A stretch of 6,759 nt of DNA from Gammaproteobacteria bacterium. Its GTDB lineage: Bacteria; Pseudomonadota; Gammaproteobacteria; BMS3Bbin11. Both the position numbers and the translations under genes were made by a program. The notes under the pieces are model-generated. The model was not told the origin of the DNA. It searched no databases and was given only the letters and a program-made list of their open reading frames with translations. Positions 1 to 6,759 of this stretch are shown here, piece after piece. The stretch spans positions 1 to 6,759 of the forward strand of contig DAOVWW010000077.1 of NCBI GenBank assembly GCA_030636465.1, given 5' to 3'. The stretch's first letter is position 1, and every line of letters starts with the position of its first letter.

Positions 1-489
1 ATGCAGGGTGTCTACTCGAAATTTCAGGAAGAGCACGGTCTGGTAAATATCAGACCAGGTGGTTACTCAACAAGAAAGTATCTGCGGGAAATCAAGCGCC
101 TGGAGCAGAGCAGTGAACGTTTTGTAAAAACCACCTCACTGGTGATGTTAGACCAGGGCGTTATCACTGACCGTTTCTTTGACTCAGTCTCATCAAGAAT
201 CAGACAGATTTTTCAGAAAGCCAACAAAGATGCCGATAACTGGCTAAAGACAATTATGTCACCGATGGAAGCCCAGATCAGAGAACACCAGATCCAGCTG
301 CGTCGTCGCCTTGAAAGTATCAAACGTATTCACAAAGCGAGTGACACCCTTGATGATCGCCTTGCTGAGCTGAAGTATGTTCGCGACGGAATTATCGAAC
401 AGGGCAGTAAGATAAGCCACATCAACCGCAAGATGAAAAAAATACTTGCCCGGGATGAACCTGAGGACGAAGCCAAGGCAAGGGCTTAA
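1..489 (+). CDS. C-terminal part of a coiled-coil-rich protein, possibly dynamin-family GTPase
   Basis: The frame is open at the left edge and ends at a TAA at 487-489. The ATG at position 1 may be internal, so the gene is probably truncated by the window. The 162 visible residues are hydrophilic and almost wholly helical in character. A segment around residues 85-150, starting SPMEAQIREHQIQLRRRLES, has heptad-like spacing and looks like a coiled coil. The tail (about 145-162) is highly charged, and no signal peptide or membrane segment is visible. The MEAQIREHQ/LRRRLESIKRIH stretch resembles, from memory, the C-terminal stalk of gammaproteobacterial dynamin-family proteins. That is recollection only: the P-loop and G motifs that would prove it are not in the window. 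It is convergent with ggt, 65 bp away. An alternative is an unrelated cytoplasmic coiled-coil protein. Confidence 0.6.
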   Translation: MQGVYSKFQEEHGLVNIRPGGYSTRKYLREIKRLEQSSERFVKTTSLVMLDQGVITDRFFDSVSSRIRQIFQKANKDADNWLKTIMSPMEAQIREHQIQLRRRLESIKRIHKASDTLDDRLAELKYVRDGIIEQGSKISHINRKMKKILARDEPEDEAKARA

Positions 490-541
490 AAAACCGGTTT
501 ACGGTTTACGTAGTTGATTTTACGTAACACGTAATCCGTAA
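488..541 (-). terminator. Possible intrinsic terminator of ggt
   Basis: Read on the minus strand just after the ggt stop, the inverted arms TTACGG...CCGTAA, with an inner TTACGTA...TACGTAA stem, are followed by ACCGG and a run of six T (493-488). This is roughly the order of an intrinsic terminator. Against it, the stem is AT-rich with an unpaired stretch on one side, and five bases separate it from the T run. On the + strand no T tract follows, so it would serve only ggt. Confidence 0.3.
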
Positions 542-550
542 CACATAAAA
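496..550. repeat. Heptamer repeats in inverted orientation at a convergent gene junction
   Basis: The left half carries GGTTTAC twice in tandem (496-502 and 503-509). The right half carries the related reverse-orientation unit in a 7-bp register: CGTAACA (523-529), CGTAATC (530-536), CGTAACA (537-543), then a decayed CATAAAA (544-550). The two halves can pair: TTACGTA (506-512) with TACGTAA (521-527), and TTACGG (499-504) with CCGTAA (536-541). This fills nearly all of the space between the two convergent stop codons. I do not recognise a named repeat family. It may be a transcription barrier or a local tandem-slippage product. Confidence 0.65.
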
Positions 551-554
551 CGCC

Positions 555-2246
555 TTACTCTCCTGCTGCTTTTTCCCTGACTTCTGCGCTACCCAACCAG
601 CGGGGATCGCTGGCAGCATTTAAATCCCTACTTTTAGCCTTAAACAATACGGCGTGCATATTACCGTAGCTGCTCTGACGTTCTTTTAACTCATAACCAA
701 GCTCTGACAGTTCTGATTGTTCTGACTCACTCAGTGCACCGGGCTCGAACTGTACAACATCAGGAATGTATTGATGGTGGAAACGGCCACGTGCCAGCCA
801 GTCTTCAAGTTCGCCCCTGCCATGCAGAAAATCAAGTGCGGCAATAAGCACCATGGTGATAATGCGGCTACCACCCGGAGTACCCAGTACCAGTACATCG
901 CCATCCTTTTCAATAAAACTCGGCGACATGCTGGATAAAGGACGTTTGCCTGCTTCGATGGCATTAGCACTGGAACCAATTAAACCATAACCATTTTCGA
1001 CACCGGGACTGGCAGAAAAGTCATCCATCTCATCATTTAACACTATACCAGTGCCATCGGCGACCATTGCCGAACCAAACGGGTAATTTATGCTTAGTGT
1101 TGCCGAGACTCTATTGCCATCGTCATCTATGATAGAGAAGTGACTGGTATCCTGCCCTTCTTTCAGTGGCGACTCTGATAAAAAATCAGAAGGAGTAGCC
1201 TTATCAGTAATACCTGATCGTAATTTATCTGCATGTGCCATTGAAACAAGATGCTTCTGATCGACCTGGATAAAATCACTATCGCCAAGAAACTCAGCAC
1301 GATCCTTATAGGCCAGTCTCATCGCTTCTATAATTTTCTGCTTTCGTTCAACCTCAGAAAGCGCATCGAGGTCAAAACCAGAAAGAATATTCAATATTTC
1401 CACCAGCACTATACCGCCAGATGATGGCAGTGCAGCAGAAACAATCCGTGCGCCCCGATAATTACCCACTACAGGCGCCCTTTCGACTACCTGATAATTA
1501 TCCAGATCTTCCTGAGTCCAGATACCACCCGCCTTGCTCACGGCCGTGAGTAATTTCTCTGCGGTTTCACCTTTGTAGAAACCGTCTCGCTGGCCAATCG
1601 CCAGTCTGCGCAGACTGGCGGCTAAGTCTTTTTGTATTATTTTAGTGCCAACTACTGGTACTTCATTCTTATCGGTCAGAAAAATATTTTTTGCTGCCGG
1701 GTTCAAATGCGGCTGGCGAAACTTAAGCAACTTCTGATATCGAGGATAAACAGCAAAACCTTTTTCGGCTGCACGTATAGCTGGCTGCAAAGATTCACGC
1801 AGAGGTAATTTCCCGTAGTGTGATGCCAGATGAACCAGTGCAGCAGGCACACCCGGAATGGCCGAGGCCAAGGCTCCATTCAATGACAAACCATCAATGA
1901 CATGACCGCTTTTGCCGAGATACATATCCCTGGTTGCGGCTGCAGGTGCCTTCTCACGGCCATCCAGCATGACCTGATAACCATCGCTGGCACGGTGCAA
2001 TAGCCAGAAACCACCACCGCCCAGGCCAGACCCCATCGGCTCAACTACCGCCAGGGTAGCCGTCACTGCAATAGCTGCATCAAAGGCATTACCGCCTTGC
2101 TGAAGGATTTCAAGGCCGGCAGACGTGGCCATAGGATGTGCTGAAGCGACAGCAGTCTGTTTTAGCTCTGGCGGGTCGGAGAAAACCGGTGAGGAAAAAA
2201 AATAAATAAACCCGCAAAAAAGGAAAAGTGCGGGTCTGAGGGTCAT
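555..2246 (-). CDS. ggt: Gamma-glutamyltransferase precursor (periplasmic, family T3)
   Basis: An N-terminal nucleophile hydrolase that cleaves gamma-glutamyl bonds of glutathione and related compounds, transferring the group to water or amino acids. It normally self-cleaves into large and small subunits. The 563 residues are the usual full length. Residues 1-23 look like a signal peptide with likely cleavage after VFS, placing it in the periplasm. Visible motifs are LDGREKAP with the substrate-carboxylate arginine (R97), the cleavage and nucleophile site DTSHFS (T367), NDEMDDF (404-410), PLSSMSP (S438, S439) and GTPGGSR (G458, G459). The small subunit would start at T367. The E. coli Thr409 position is Ser385, a conservative change, while Asn387 matches Asn411. 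A lid-loop-like segment after DDFSASPG is kept. The start lies 13 bp after the ferredoxin stop with no good Shine-Dalgarno, which suggests coupling to the upstream gene. Confidence 0.95.
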   Translation of the reverse strand: MTLRPALFLFCGFIYFFSSPVFSDPPELKQTAVASAHPMATSAGLEILQQGGNAFDAAIAVTATLAVVEPMGSGLGGGGFWLLHRASDGYQVMLDGREKAPAAATRDMYLGKSGHVIDGLSLNGALASAIPGVPAALVHLASHYGKLPLRESLQPAIRAAEKGFAVYPRYQKLLKFRQPHLNPAAKNIFLTDKNEVPVVGTKIIQKDLAASLRRLAIGQRDGFYKGETAEKLLTAVSKAGGIWTQEDLDNYQVVERAPVVGNYRGARIVSAALPSSGGIVLVEILNILSGFDLDALSEVERKQKIIEAMRLAYKDRAEFLGDSDFIQVDQKHLVSMAHADKLRSGITDKATPSDFLSESPLKEGQDTSHFSIIDDDGNRVSATLSINYPFGSAMVADGTGIVLNDEMDDFSASPGVENGYGLIGSSANAIEAGKRPLSSMSPSFIEKDGDVLVLGTPGGSRIITMVLIAALDFLHGRGELEDWLARGRFHHQYIPDVVQFEPGALSESEQSELSELGYELKERQSSYGNMHAVLFKAKSRDLNAASDPRWLGSAEVREKAAGE

Positions 2247-2259
2247 AGCAGAAGTTGAA

Positions 2260-2514
<255 letters not shown>

Positions 2515-2578
2515 TTACTCAAAAATATTTGAAAGTTTGTAAAATCTGTCTATTTCAGTAGTACAGGTGGATTTATAT

Positions 2579-2600
2579 GGCTAATTTTAACATTTTAGCC
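2579..2600. repeat. Palindrome in the coaD-ferredoxin gap
   Basis: The arms GGCTAA (2579-2584) and TTAGCC (2595-2600) are perfect inverted repeats around a 10-bp AT-rich centre. No T tract follows on either strand, so it is not an intrinsic terminator. On the minus strand a TATAAA (2577-2572) sits directly downstream, and one arm falls where a -35 box would be for that hexamer, with no TTGACA-like sequence there. It may be a regulator-binding site controlling the ferredoxin and ggt, but this is inference only. Confidence 0.35.
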
Positions 2601-2647
2601 TTAAAGCAGTCATAAAAAATTGATTTATAGCAAGAATAGAAAGGTTA

Positions 2648-3139
<492 letters not shown>

Positions 3140-3700
3140 TTATTCCAAATTATTAGTAGCCAGATAATATTTTATCTGTCCGGCCTTTTTCTGTTTCAGG
3201 TAATGCCACTCTGGCGGTAATTTTAAATCATCAAGCTCACGTTCTGATTCTATATAGACCAGGGCATTTTTTGCCAGTCTTTTATTCTCATGCAATAAGC
3301 GAAGTATCTGCTGCAACATACCATGCCGGTATGGGGGATCAAGGAAAACTATATCCCATTTCCCTTCAATCTGCCTGACAAAACGCCGTGCATCCATAGT
3401 ATATACTTTTGCATCGCTGCCCAGCCTGCGTAAATTCCCTTCCAGCAGCCTGGAACTTTTAATATCAGATTCGACGAAAATCACTTCCGACGCCCCTCTG
3501 GAAAGGGCCTCAACCCCTAAAGCACCACTGCCCGCATAAAGATCAAGACAACGTGCGCCCTTAATATCGTATGCTAACCAGTTGAATAAGGTTTCACGAA
3601 TACGCCCCGGGGTTGGACGTAATTGCTGCACGGTTGCCGGGAATTCAAGCTTTCTACCGCGCCAGTCTCCGCCTATTATTCTAACTTGGCTGGTCTTCAT
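3140..3700 (-). CDS. rsmD: 16S rRNA (guanine(966)-N(2))-methyltransferase
   Basis: Methylates N2 of G966 in 16S rRNA of the small ribosomal subunit using S-adenosylmethionine. The 186 residues are a normal length. RIIGGDWRGRKL (7-18) and RPTPGRIRETLFNWL (28-42) are the family-specific N-terminal blocks. LDLYAGSGALGVEALSRG (52-69) is the SAM-binding motif I of a Rossmann-fold methyltransferase. DPPY (121-124) is the catalytic motif IV typical of base-amino methyltransferases. The ATG is preceded by a modest GGAAA about 3 nt upstream. It lies 141 bp downstream of the M16 partner gene, separated by the REP-like pair, and 9 bp upstream of coaD. Linkage of rsmD to the ftsY region is common in gammaproteobacteria. 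Confidence 0.96.
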   Translation of the reverse strand: MKTSQVRIIGGDWRGRKLEFPATVQQLRPTPGRIRETLFNWLAYDIKGARCLDLYAGSGALGVEALSRGASEVIFVESDIKSSRLLEGNLRRLGSDAKVYTMDARRFVRQIEGKWDIVFLDPPYRHGMLQQILRLLHENKRLAKNALVYIESERELDDLKLPPEWHYLKQKKAGQIKYYLATNNLE

Positions 3701-3732
3701 TTATTTCCACGTCCCACTACGTACAAATTTTA

Positions 3733-3818
3733 TGTAGGTGCGAATTTATTCGCACAAAGATATTTACGATACCATAGTAGCCATTTGACCACTATGTTCG
3801 AATAAATTCGAACCTACA
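3733..3818. repeat. Inverted pair of REP-like palindromes (BIME-like)
   Basis: The left unit is TGTAG (3733-3737) followed by the hairpin GTGCGAATTTATTCGCAC (3738-3755). The right unit, read on the minus strand, is TGTAG (3818-3814) followed by GTTCGAATTTATTCGAAC (3813-3796). The units are identical except for two stem positions that change together (G-C in one, T-A in the other), so both hairpins keep perfect stems. A GTAG tetranucleotide at the foot of a hairpin is a hallmark of REP sequences mobilised by REP-associated tyrosine transposases (RAYT). The spacer holds a further inverted repeat, CATAGT (3773-3778) and ACTATG (3791-3796). No transposase is in the window. It lies in the mRNA between the M16 partner and rsmD, where it could stabilise the upstream message. 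Confidence 0.75.
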
Positions 3819-3841
3819 GAACCCGTGCAGGGGGTGTTGGT

Positions 3842-5161
3842 TCAGTTAGTCTTTATTTTTTTTCCAGCTCCAACGATAACTGTCACGCGGTTCTTTGAGC
3901 CCAGCACTTCCCGCAAAGCCTGAGCCACATCTTCTCTGCTAAGGGCATTGACTCGATCGATATAAGTATCGAGGTAGTCGGCAGGCAAGGAGTAAAAACC
4001 TATAGCAGCCAGAGTACTGACGAGTTTTTTATTAGAATCTATAGTCAGAGGAAAGCCTCCAGTAATATTCTTTTTAGCCAATTGCAGCTCATCTTTGTCA
4101 GGCCCTGTTTTTATGTACTCGTTGATAACTTCCTTAGCCACCATATGCGCCTCATCGACCTGGTCATTCCTGGTTGATAAAGATGCGATAAAAGGACCCG
4201 ACTGCTGCATCGGTAAGAAATAACTGCTGGCACCGTAACTCAAGCCTCGCTTCTCACGGATTTCGTCCATCATGCGTGACTGGAAGCCTCCGCCGCCAAG
4301 ACTATAGTTGCCAACTTTTAACGCTAGTGAACGAGCATCGTCACGTTTCACACCAAGATATGCAGAGATTACATGTGACTGGGTGGACGGGAAATTGATG
4401 CGGATTTCTTTGGCTTTGATTGGAGAAACATCGGGTAATACCGGGGCTTTCTCACCTTTACCAAGTTTCACACTAATCTTATTCGTTAATGCTTTAGCCT
4501 CTGCAAGACTTAAATCACCCACCACTGCAATCACCATATTACTGGCAACATAAAATTGCTTATAAAAGTTAAGCAGATCTTTACGCTCAATGGACGCTAA
4601 GCTCTCATGTGTACCTTCAGGATGATTCGCATAAGGATGCCCCTTATACAGATACTCATAAAGTTGTCGACTGCCCACAGTTGCAGGCTGCTGTAAGCTG
4701 TGGTCCAGAGAAGTAATGGAACGTGCCTTTTCTCTGGCAAAGCTTTTTTCAGGAAATACCGGATCAGAAACAACCTTCGCCAGCAGCGTGACTACTGGAT
4801 CCAGATATTCTTTTTCTGACAGACTGCGCATGCTTACTATTGCCATATCTCTGAGGCTGCTGGTTGCCACCTCCGCACCCCTGTCCTCAAAACCTTCGGC
4901 AATAGCCTTACTGTCCAAACCCGTGCTGCCTTCCAGCAACATACCACTGGTCAACATCGCCACCCCCTGCTTGAGGGGTGTATCACGCGCACTGCCGGCA
5001 TTAAAAACCATGCTCACATCAACTACAGGTAAGGCATGAGTCTCAATGAAATAAACACGCGACCCATTGTCCGTAACCCAATGCTCAATTTTCGGTGCGG
5101 CCGCTGCTAAAGCTGGGAATAAAATATAGATGACAACAATCTGTGATAATTTAGTTAGCAT
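3842..5161 (-). CDS. M16-family peptidase-like subunit lacking the zinc motif
   Basis: The 439-residue start at 5161 is preferred over the in-frame ATG at 5200. It has an ideal ribosome site (CTCCTT on the + strand, 5169-5174, 7 nt away), and the protein then begins with a good signal peptide (MLTKLSQIVVIYILFPALAAAA, cleavage about residues 21-22). Both lobes of an M16B peptidase fold are visible. The position of the HxxEH zinc motif is degenerate, GVAMLTSGMLLEG (66-78), so this subunit should not bind zinc. It does keep a glycine-rich loop (GGGGF, 289-293) and the REKRGLSY block, whose Arg305/Tyr309 pair positions substrate in this family. This is the pattern of the non-catalytic partner in heterodimeric M16 enzymes such as the mitochondrial processing peptidase alpha subunit. 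Its start overlaps the end of the zinc-bearing gene by 11 nt, suggesting coupled synthesis. The substrate is unknown, and the location is probably periplasmic. Confidence 0.92.
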   Translation of the reverse strand: MLTKLSQIVVIYILFPALAAAAPKIEHWVTDNGSRVYFIETHALPVVDVSMVFNAGSARDTPLKQGVAMLTSGMLLEGSTGLDSKAIAEGFEDRGAEVATSSLRDMAIVSMRSLSEKEYLDPVVTLLAKVVSDPVFPEKSFAREKARSITSLDHSLQQPATVGSRQLYEYLYKGHPYANHPEGTHESLASIERKDLLNFYKQFYVASNMVIAVVGDLSLAEAKALTNKISVKLGKGEKAPVLPDVSPIKAKEIRINFPSTQSHVISAYLGVKRDDARSLALKVGNYSLGGGGFQSRMMDEIREKRGLSYGASSYFLPMQQSGPFIASLSTRNDQVDEAHMVAKEVINEYIKTGPDKDELQLAKKNITGGFPLTIDSNKKLVSTLAAIGFYSLPADYLDTYIDRVNALSREDVAQALREVLGSKNRVTVIVGAGKKIKTN

Positions 5162-6569
5162 TCTTCTGCTCCTTACCGGTTTTTTTAGCTGCTGTCTCAT
5201 CTTCGGTCTTCGCAGTAACTATCGCTTGCGGGTCTAACACAGCAACAGTCATATTCTCAGGCTCGAAATACTTTTTGGCCACGTACATAACCTGTTCGGC
5301 AGTAACGGCCTTCAGCCTTTCTGTATGATTCTCACTTAGCCGCCAGTCATTGAGCGTCGTTTCCAGCAAACCCAGTTTCATGCCCTGATAGAAGACAGAA
5401 TCTTTCTCATACACATTCGAAGCGATTACCTGGGCTTTCACACGTTGCAGTTCTTTTTCAGTGACGGATTTTTTCCTGAGTTTGTCGAGTTGCGCCAATA
5501 TCGCACTTTCGAGCTGCTCCACATCTTTACCCTGTGCCGGGTTGCCATCGATTAAGAAATACCCTGCCAGGCGGGAAAAAGGGTTGTACGAAGTTCCCAC
5601 CGCAGCAGCAACTTCCTGGCCTCTTACCAGCTGATCAGAAAAACGTGCCGCACTGCCGCCGTCAAGGATGGCGGACATCATTTCCAGCGCATAGGGCTCC
5701 CAGTCAAATTCTGGTTTATCGGCCACCGCTGGTACATGAAAACCCAGTATCATATAGGGCACATTGGCTGGCGCTTTGACGGAAATTCTTTTTGTAGCGG
5801 TTTGAATCGCTACTTTATGCTGCTCCGGAATCTCGACTTTTGAACTTTTAATCGGGCCGTAATATTTTTTCGCCAGGGCAATAACCTCATCAGGATTGAC
5901 ATCACCCACAACAACTAAAATCGCATTTGCCGGTGAATAGAAACGCTGATACCACTTATGCAGATCATCCACTTCCAGGCCTTTCAGGTCCCGCATCCAG
6001 CCAATAACCGGACGGCCGTAAGGGTGATCCGGGAAAGCGACTTCATTGAATTTTTCATAAACTTTGCTTTCGGCCTTATCTTCTGTGCGCAAACGGCGCT
6101 CTTCGATAACAACCTGTAGTTCCTTGGCAAATTCATCTTTGTCCAGCAACATACCCCGCATCCGGTCTGATTCCAGCTCCATGCTGACTGCCAGACGGCT
6201 TTTTTCCAGAGTCTGGAAATACGCGGTGTAGTCCCGACCAGTGAAGGCATTGTCCCTGCCACCGTTTTCAGCAATGATCCGATTAAACTCGCCATTCGGA
6301 AATTTTGCTGTACCCTTAAACATCATATGCTCTAGTACATGGGATACGCCGGTAATACCGTCCGGTTCATAACTGCTGCCTATCCGATACCAGACCTGTG
6401 CAACGACCACCGGTGCCCGGTGATCTGGCTTTACAAGTATTTTCATTCCATTGTCTAAAATCACTTCAGTGACATTGCTACTTTCAACTGCAGCATAGGC
6501 TGAAAAAGAAAACATCATTAGTGCAGAAAATAGTGTTTTCGCTATTCTTTTCAGAGGTGTTCCTGTCAT
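5151..6569 (-). CDS. M16-family zinc metallopeptidase, catalytic subunit
   Basis: The 472-residue protein has a signal peptide (residues 1 to about 27, SAYA then AVESS), so it is exported, probably to the periplasm. The inverted zinc motif H77-V-L-E80-H81, within GVSHVLEHMMFKGT, is intact. The third zinc ligand is expected at E156 or E157 (VVIEERRLR), about 75 residues later as in the family. The C-terminal lobe (about 255-450) is present, but the block that usually carries the Arg/Tyr substrate pair is degenerate here (LVRGQEVAAAVGTSY, 314-328). The downstream partner has the reverse pattern, so the two probably form a heterodimer. The lysine-rich tail (about 455-472) looks disordered. The start is supported by AAAGGA (6582-6577 on the minus strand) 7 nt before ATG. 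The native substrate is not deducible. It is the first gene of the minus-strand run and diverges from ftsY. Confidence 0.94.
   Translation of the reverse strand: MTGTPLKRIAKTLFSALMMFSFSAYAAVESSNVTEVILDNGMKILVKPDHRAPVVVAQVWYRIGSSYEPDGITGVSHVLEHMMFKGTAKFPNGEFNRIIAENGGRDNAFTGRDYTAYFQTLEKSRLAVSMELESDRMRGMLLDKDEFAKELQVVIEERRLRTEDKAESKVYEKFNEVAFPDHPYGRPVIGWMRDLKGLEVDDLHKWYQRFYSPANAILVVVGDVNPDEVIALAKKYYGPIKSSKVEIPEQHKVAIQTATKRISVKAPANVPYMILGFHVPAVADKPEFDWEPYALEMMSAILDGGSAARFSDQLVRGQEVAAAVGTSYNPFSRLAGYFLIDGNPAQGKDVEQLESAILAQLDKLRKKSVTEKELQRVKAQVIASNVYEKDSVFYQGMKLGLLETTLNDWRLSENHTERLKAVTAEQVMYVAKKYFEPENMTVAVLDPQAIVTAKTEDETAAKKTGKEQKNAN
5169..5174 (-). promoter_or_regulatory. Shine-Dalgarno deciding the start of the second M16 gene
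   Basis: AAGGAG on the minus strand lies 7 nt before the ATG at 5161-5159. It sits inside the last codons of the upstream M16 gene. The upstream in-frame ATG at 5200 would add 13 basic residues before the signal peptide, so 5161 is the better start. Confidence 0.75.
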
Positions 6570-6717
6570 TACAAAATCCTTTAAATATCTTTAAAAATAC
6601 AGTAAATATTAATGTGAAATACCCTTTTAACCTTCATCCACTTAGGCCGACAATGTTACGATACGGCAAAGGGGTGCCCGACATATTTTGAGCTGCCCTA
6701 ATTCGGAGGATCGTATC
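6570..6717. other. Divergent intergenic region between the M16 gene and the ftsY-like start
   Basis: This is a 148-bp region. The half next to the M16 gene (6570-6630) is strongly AT-rich, as expected for a promoter region, and contains that gene's AAAGGA ribosome site at 6577-6582. I could not find a -35/-10 pair with good matches and spacing for either direction, so no promoter is called. In the ftsY frame a TAG at 6643-6645 closes the reading frame upstream, and no ATG or GTG occurs in that frame between it and 6759. Confidence 0.4.
6705..6709 (+). promoter_or_regulatory. Shine-Dalgarno of the ftsY-like gene
   Basis: GGAGG is a strong anti-16S match. It is 8 nt before the ATA at 6718 and 5 nt before an in-frame ATC at 6715. 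No ATG or GTG stands in the initiating window, which makes the start non-canonical or the sequence erroneous there. Confidence 0.65.
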
Positions 6718-6759
6718 ATAGACAATAATAAGCCCAAATTGTTCTCACGTCTGCGCGCC
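6718..6759 (+). CDS. ftsY: Start of signal recognition particle receptor FtsY (partial, ATA at start position)
   Basis: Only 14 codons are visible before the window ends. Reading from 6718 gives (I/M)DNNKPKLFSRLRA. The LFSRLRA block resembles the beginning of the FtsY N domain, usually of the form LFxRLRxGLxKTR, which helps FtsY associate with membrane and ribosome-bound SRP. The position also fits: ftsY diverges from the M16/rsmD run in Pseudomonas and from rsmD in E. coli, as I remember these genomes. A GGAGG lies 8 nt upstream. The codon at the expected start is ATA, followed by GAC; ATG GAC would be an ordinary start. The only in-frame alternative before the conserved block is TTG at 6688, which would put the GGAGG inside the coding region. 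The identification is moderately sure; the start is uncertain. Confidence 0.6.
   Translation, partial: MDNNKPKLFSRLRA

Noticed and set aside
490..554. CRISPR-like array at the convergent junction
   Set aside because: The units are only 7 bp, have no spacers and lie in two orientations.
3623..3805. Open frame on the + strand across the rsmD start and the REP pair
   Set aside because: It runs antisense through rsmD and then through the palindromes, with no ribosome site or family signature.
3738..3813. The two perfect hairpins as an intrinsic terminator of the M16 operon
   Set aside because: No T tract follows either hairpin on either strand, and the GTAG foot fits a REP element better.
3842..5200. 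Longer start at 5200 for the zinc-less M16 gene
   Set aside because: It would put 13 basic residues before the signal peptide and ignore the ideal AAGGAG placed for the ATG at 5161.
5984..6295. Open frame of 103 codons on the minus strand inside the zinc M16 gene
   Set aside because: It is an alternate frame of a well-supported gene, with a composition typical of an out-of-frame shadow.
6688..6759. TTG at 6688 as the ftsY start
   Set aside because: It is the only canonical alternative in frame upstream of the conserved block, but it lacks a well-spaced ribosome site (AGGGG at 6670-6674 is 13 nt away). It would also bury the strong GGAGG in coding sequence and add residues that do not look like FtsY.

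Overview
The window looks like a chromosomal housekeeping segment from a gammaproteobacterium. The evidence is a YfhL/Allochromatium-type 2[4Fe-4S] ferredoxin, a coaD and rsmD of gammaproteobacterial character, and a gene order (ggt, ferredoxin, coaD, rsmD, two M16 peptidases, then a divergent ftsY-like start) that from memory matches the Pseudomonas aeruginosa PA0361 to PA0373 neighbourhood. Base composition is moderate by eye (not computed). I cannot name a genus.

Layout. On the + strand at the left edge is the C-terminal part of a coiled-coil-rich protein (1-489), possibly a dynamin-family GTPase, although its GTPase domain would lie outside the window. It converges on a long minus-strand gene run. 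The 65-bp junction between them is filled with heptamer repeats in inverted orientation. Reading along the minus strand (right to left), the order is: M16 peptidase with an intact zinc site (5151-6569); its overlapping zinc-less partner (3842-5161); a pair of inverted REP-like palindromes (3733-3818); rsmD (3140-3700); coaD (2648-3130); a 139-bp AT-rich gap with a palindrome; ferredoxin (2260-2508); and ggt (555-2246). At the right edge, on the + strand, is what appears to be the first 14 codons of ftsY. It is preceded by a strong Shine-Dalgarno sequence but has ATA where the start codon should be.

How the genes relate. The two M16 proteins are exported, and their sequences divide the catalytic parts between them: HxxEH in one, the Arg/Tyr pair in the other. 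They probably act as an obligate heterodimer in the periplasm. RsmD (16S rRNA m2G966) and CoaD (coenzyme A synthesis) are 9 bp apart and are cytoplasmic core functions. The ferredoxin and the periplasmic gamma-glutamyltransferase are 13 bp apart and probably share a transcript. Apart from synteny, no common pathway for the whole run can be seen.

No mobile-element transposase, CRISPR array, RNA gene or new defence-like system is present. The points most worth a second look are the non-canonical ftsY start, the covarying REP pair, the complementary M16 pair and the heptamer repeats at the convergent junction.
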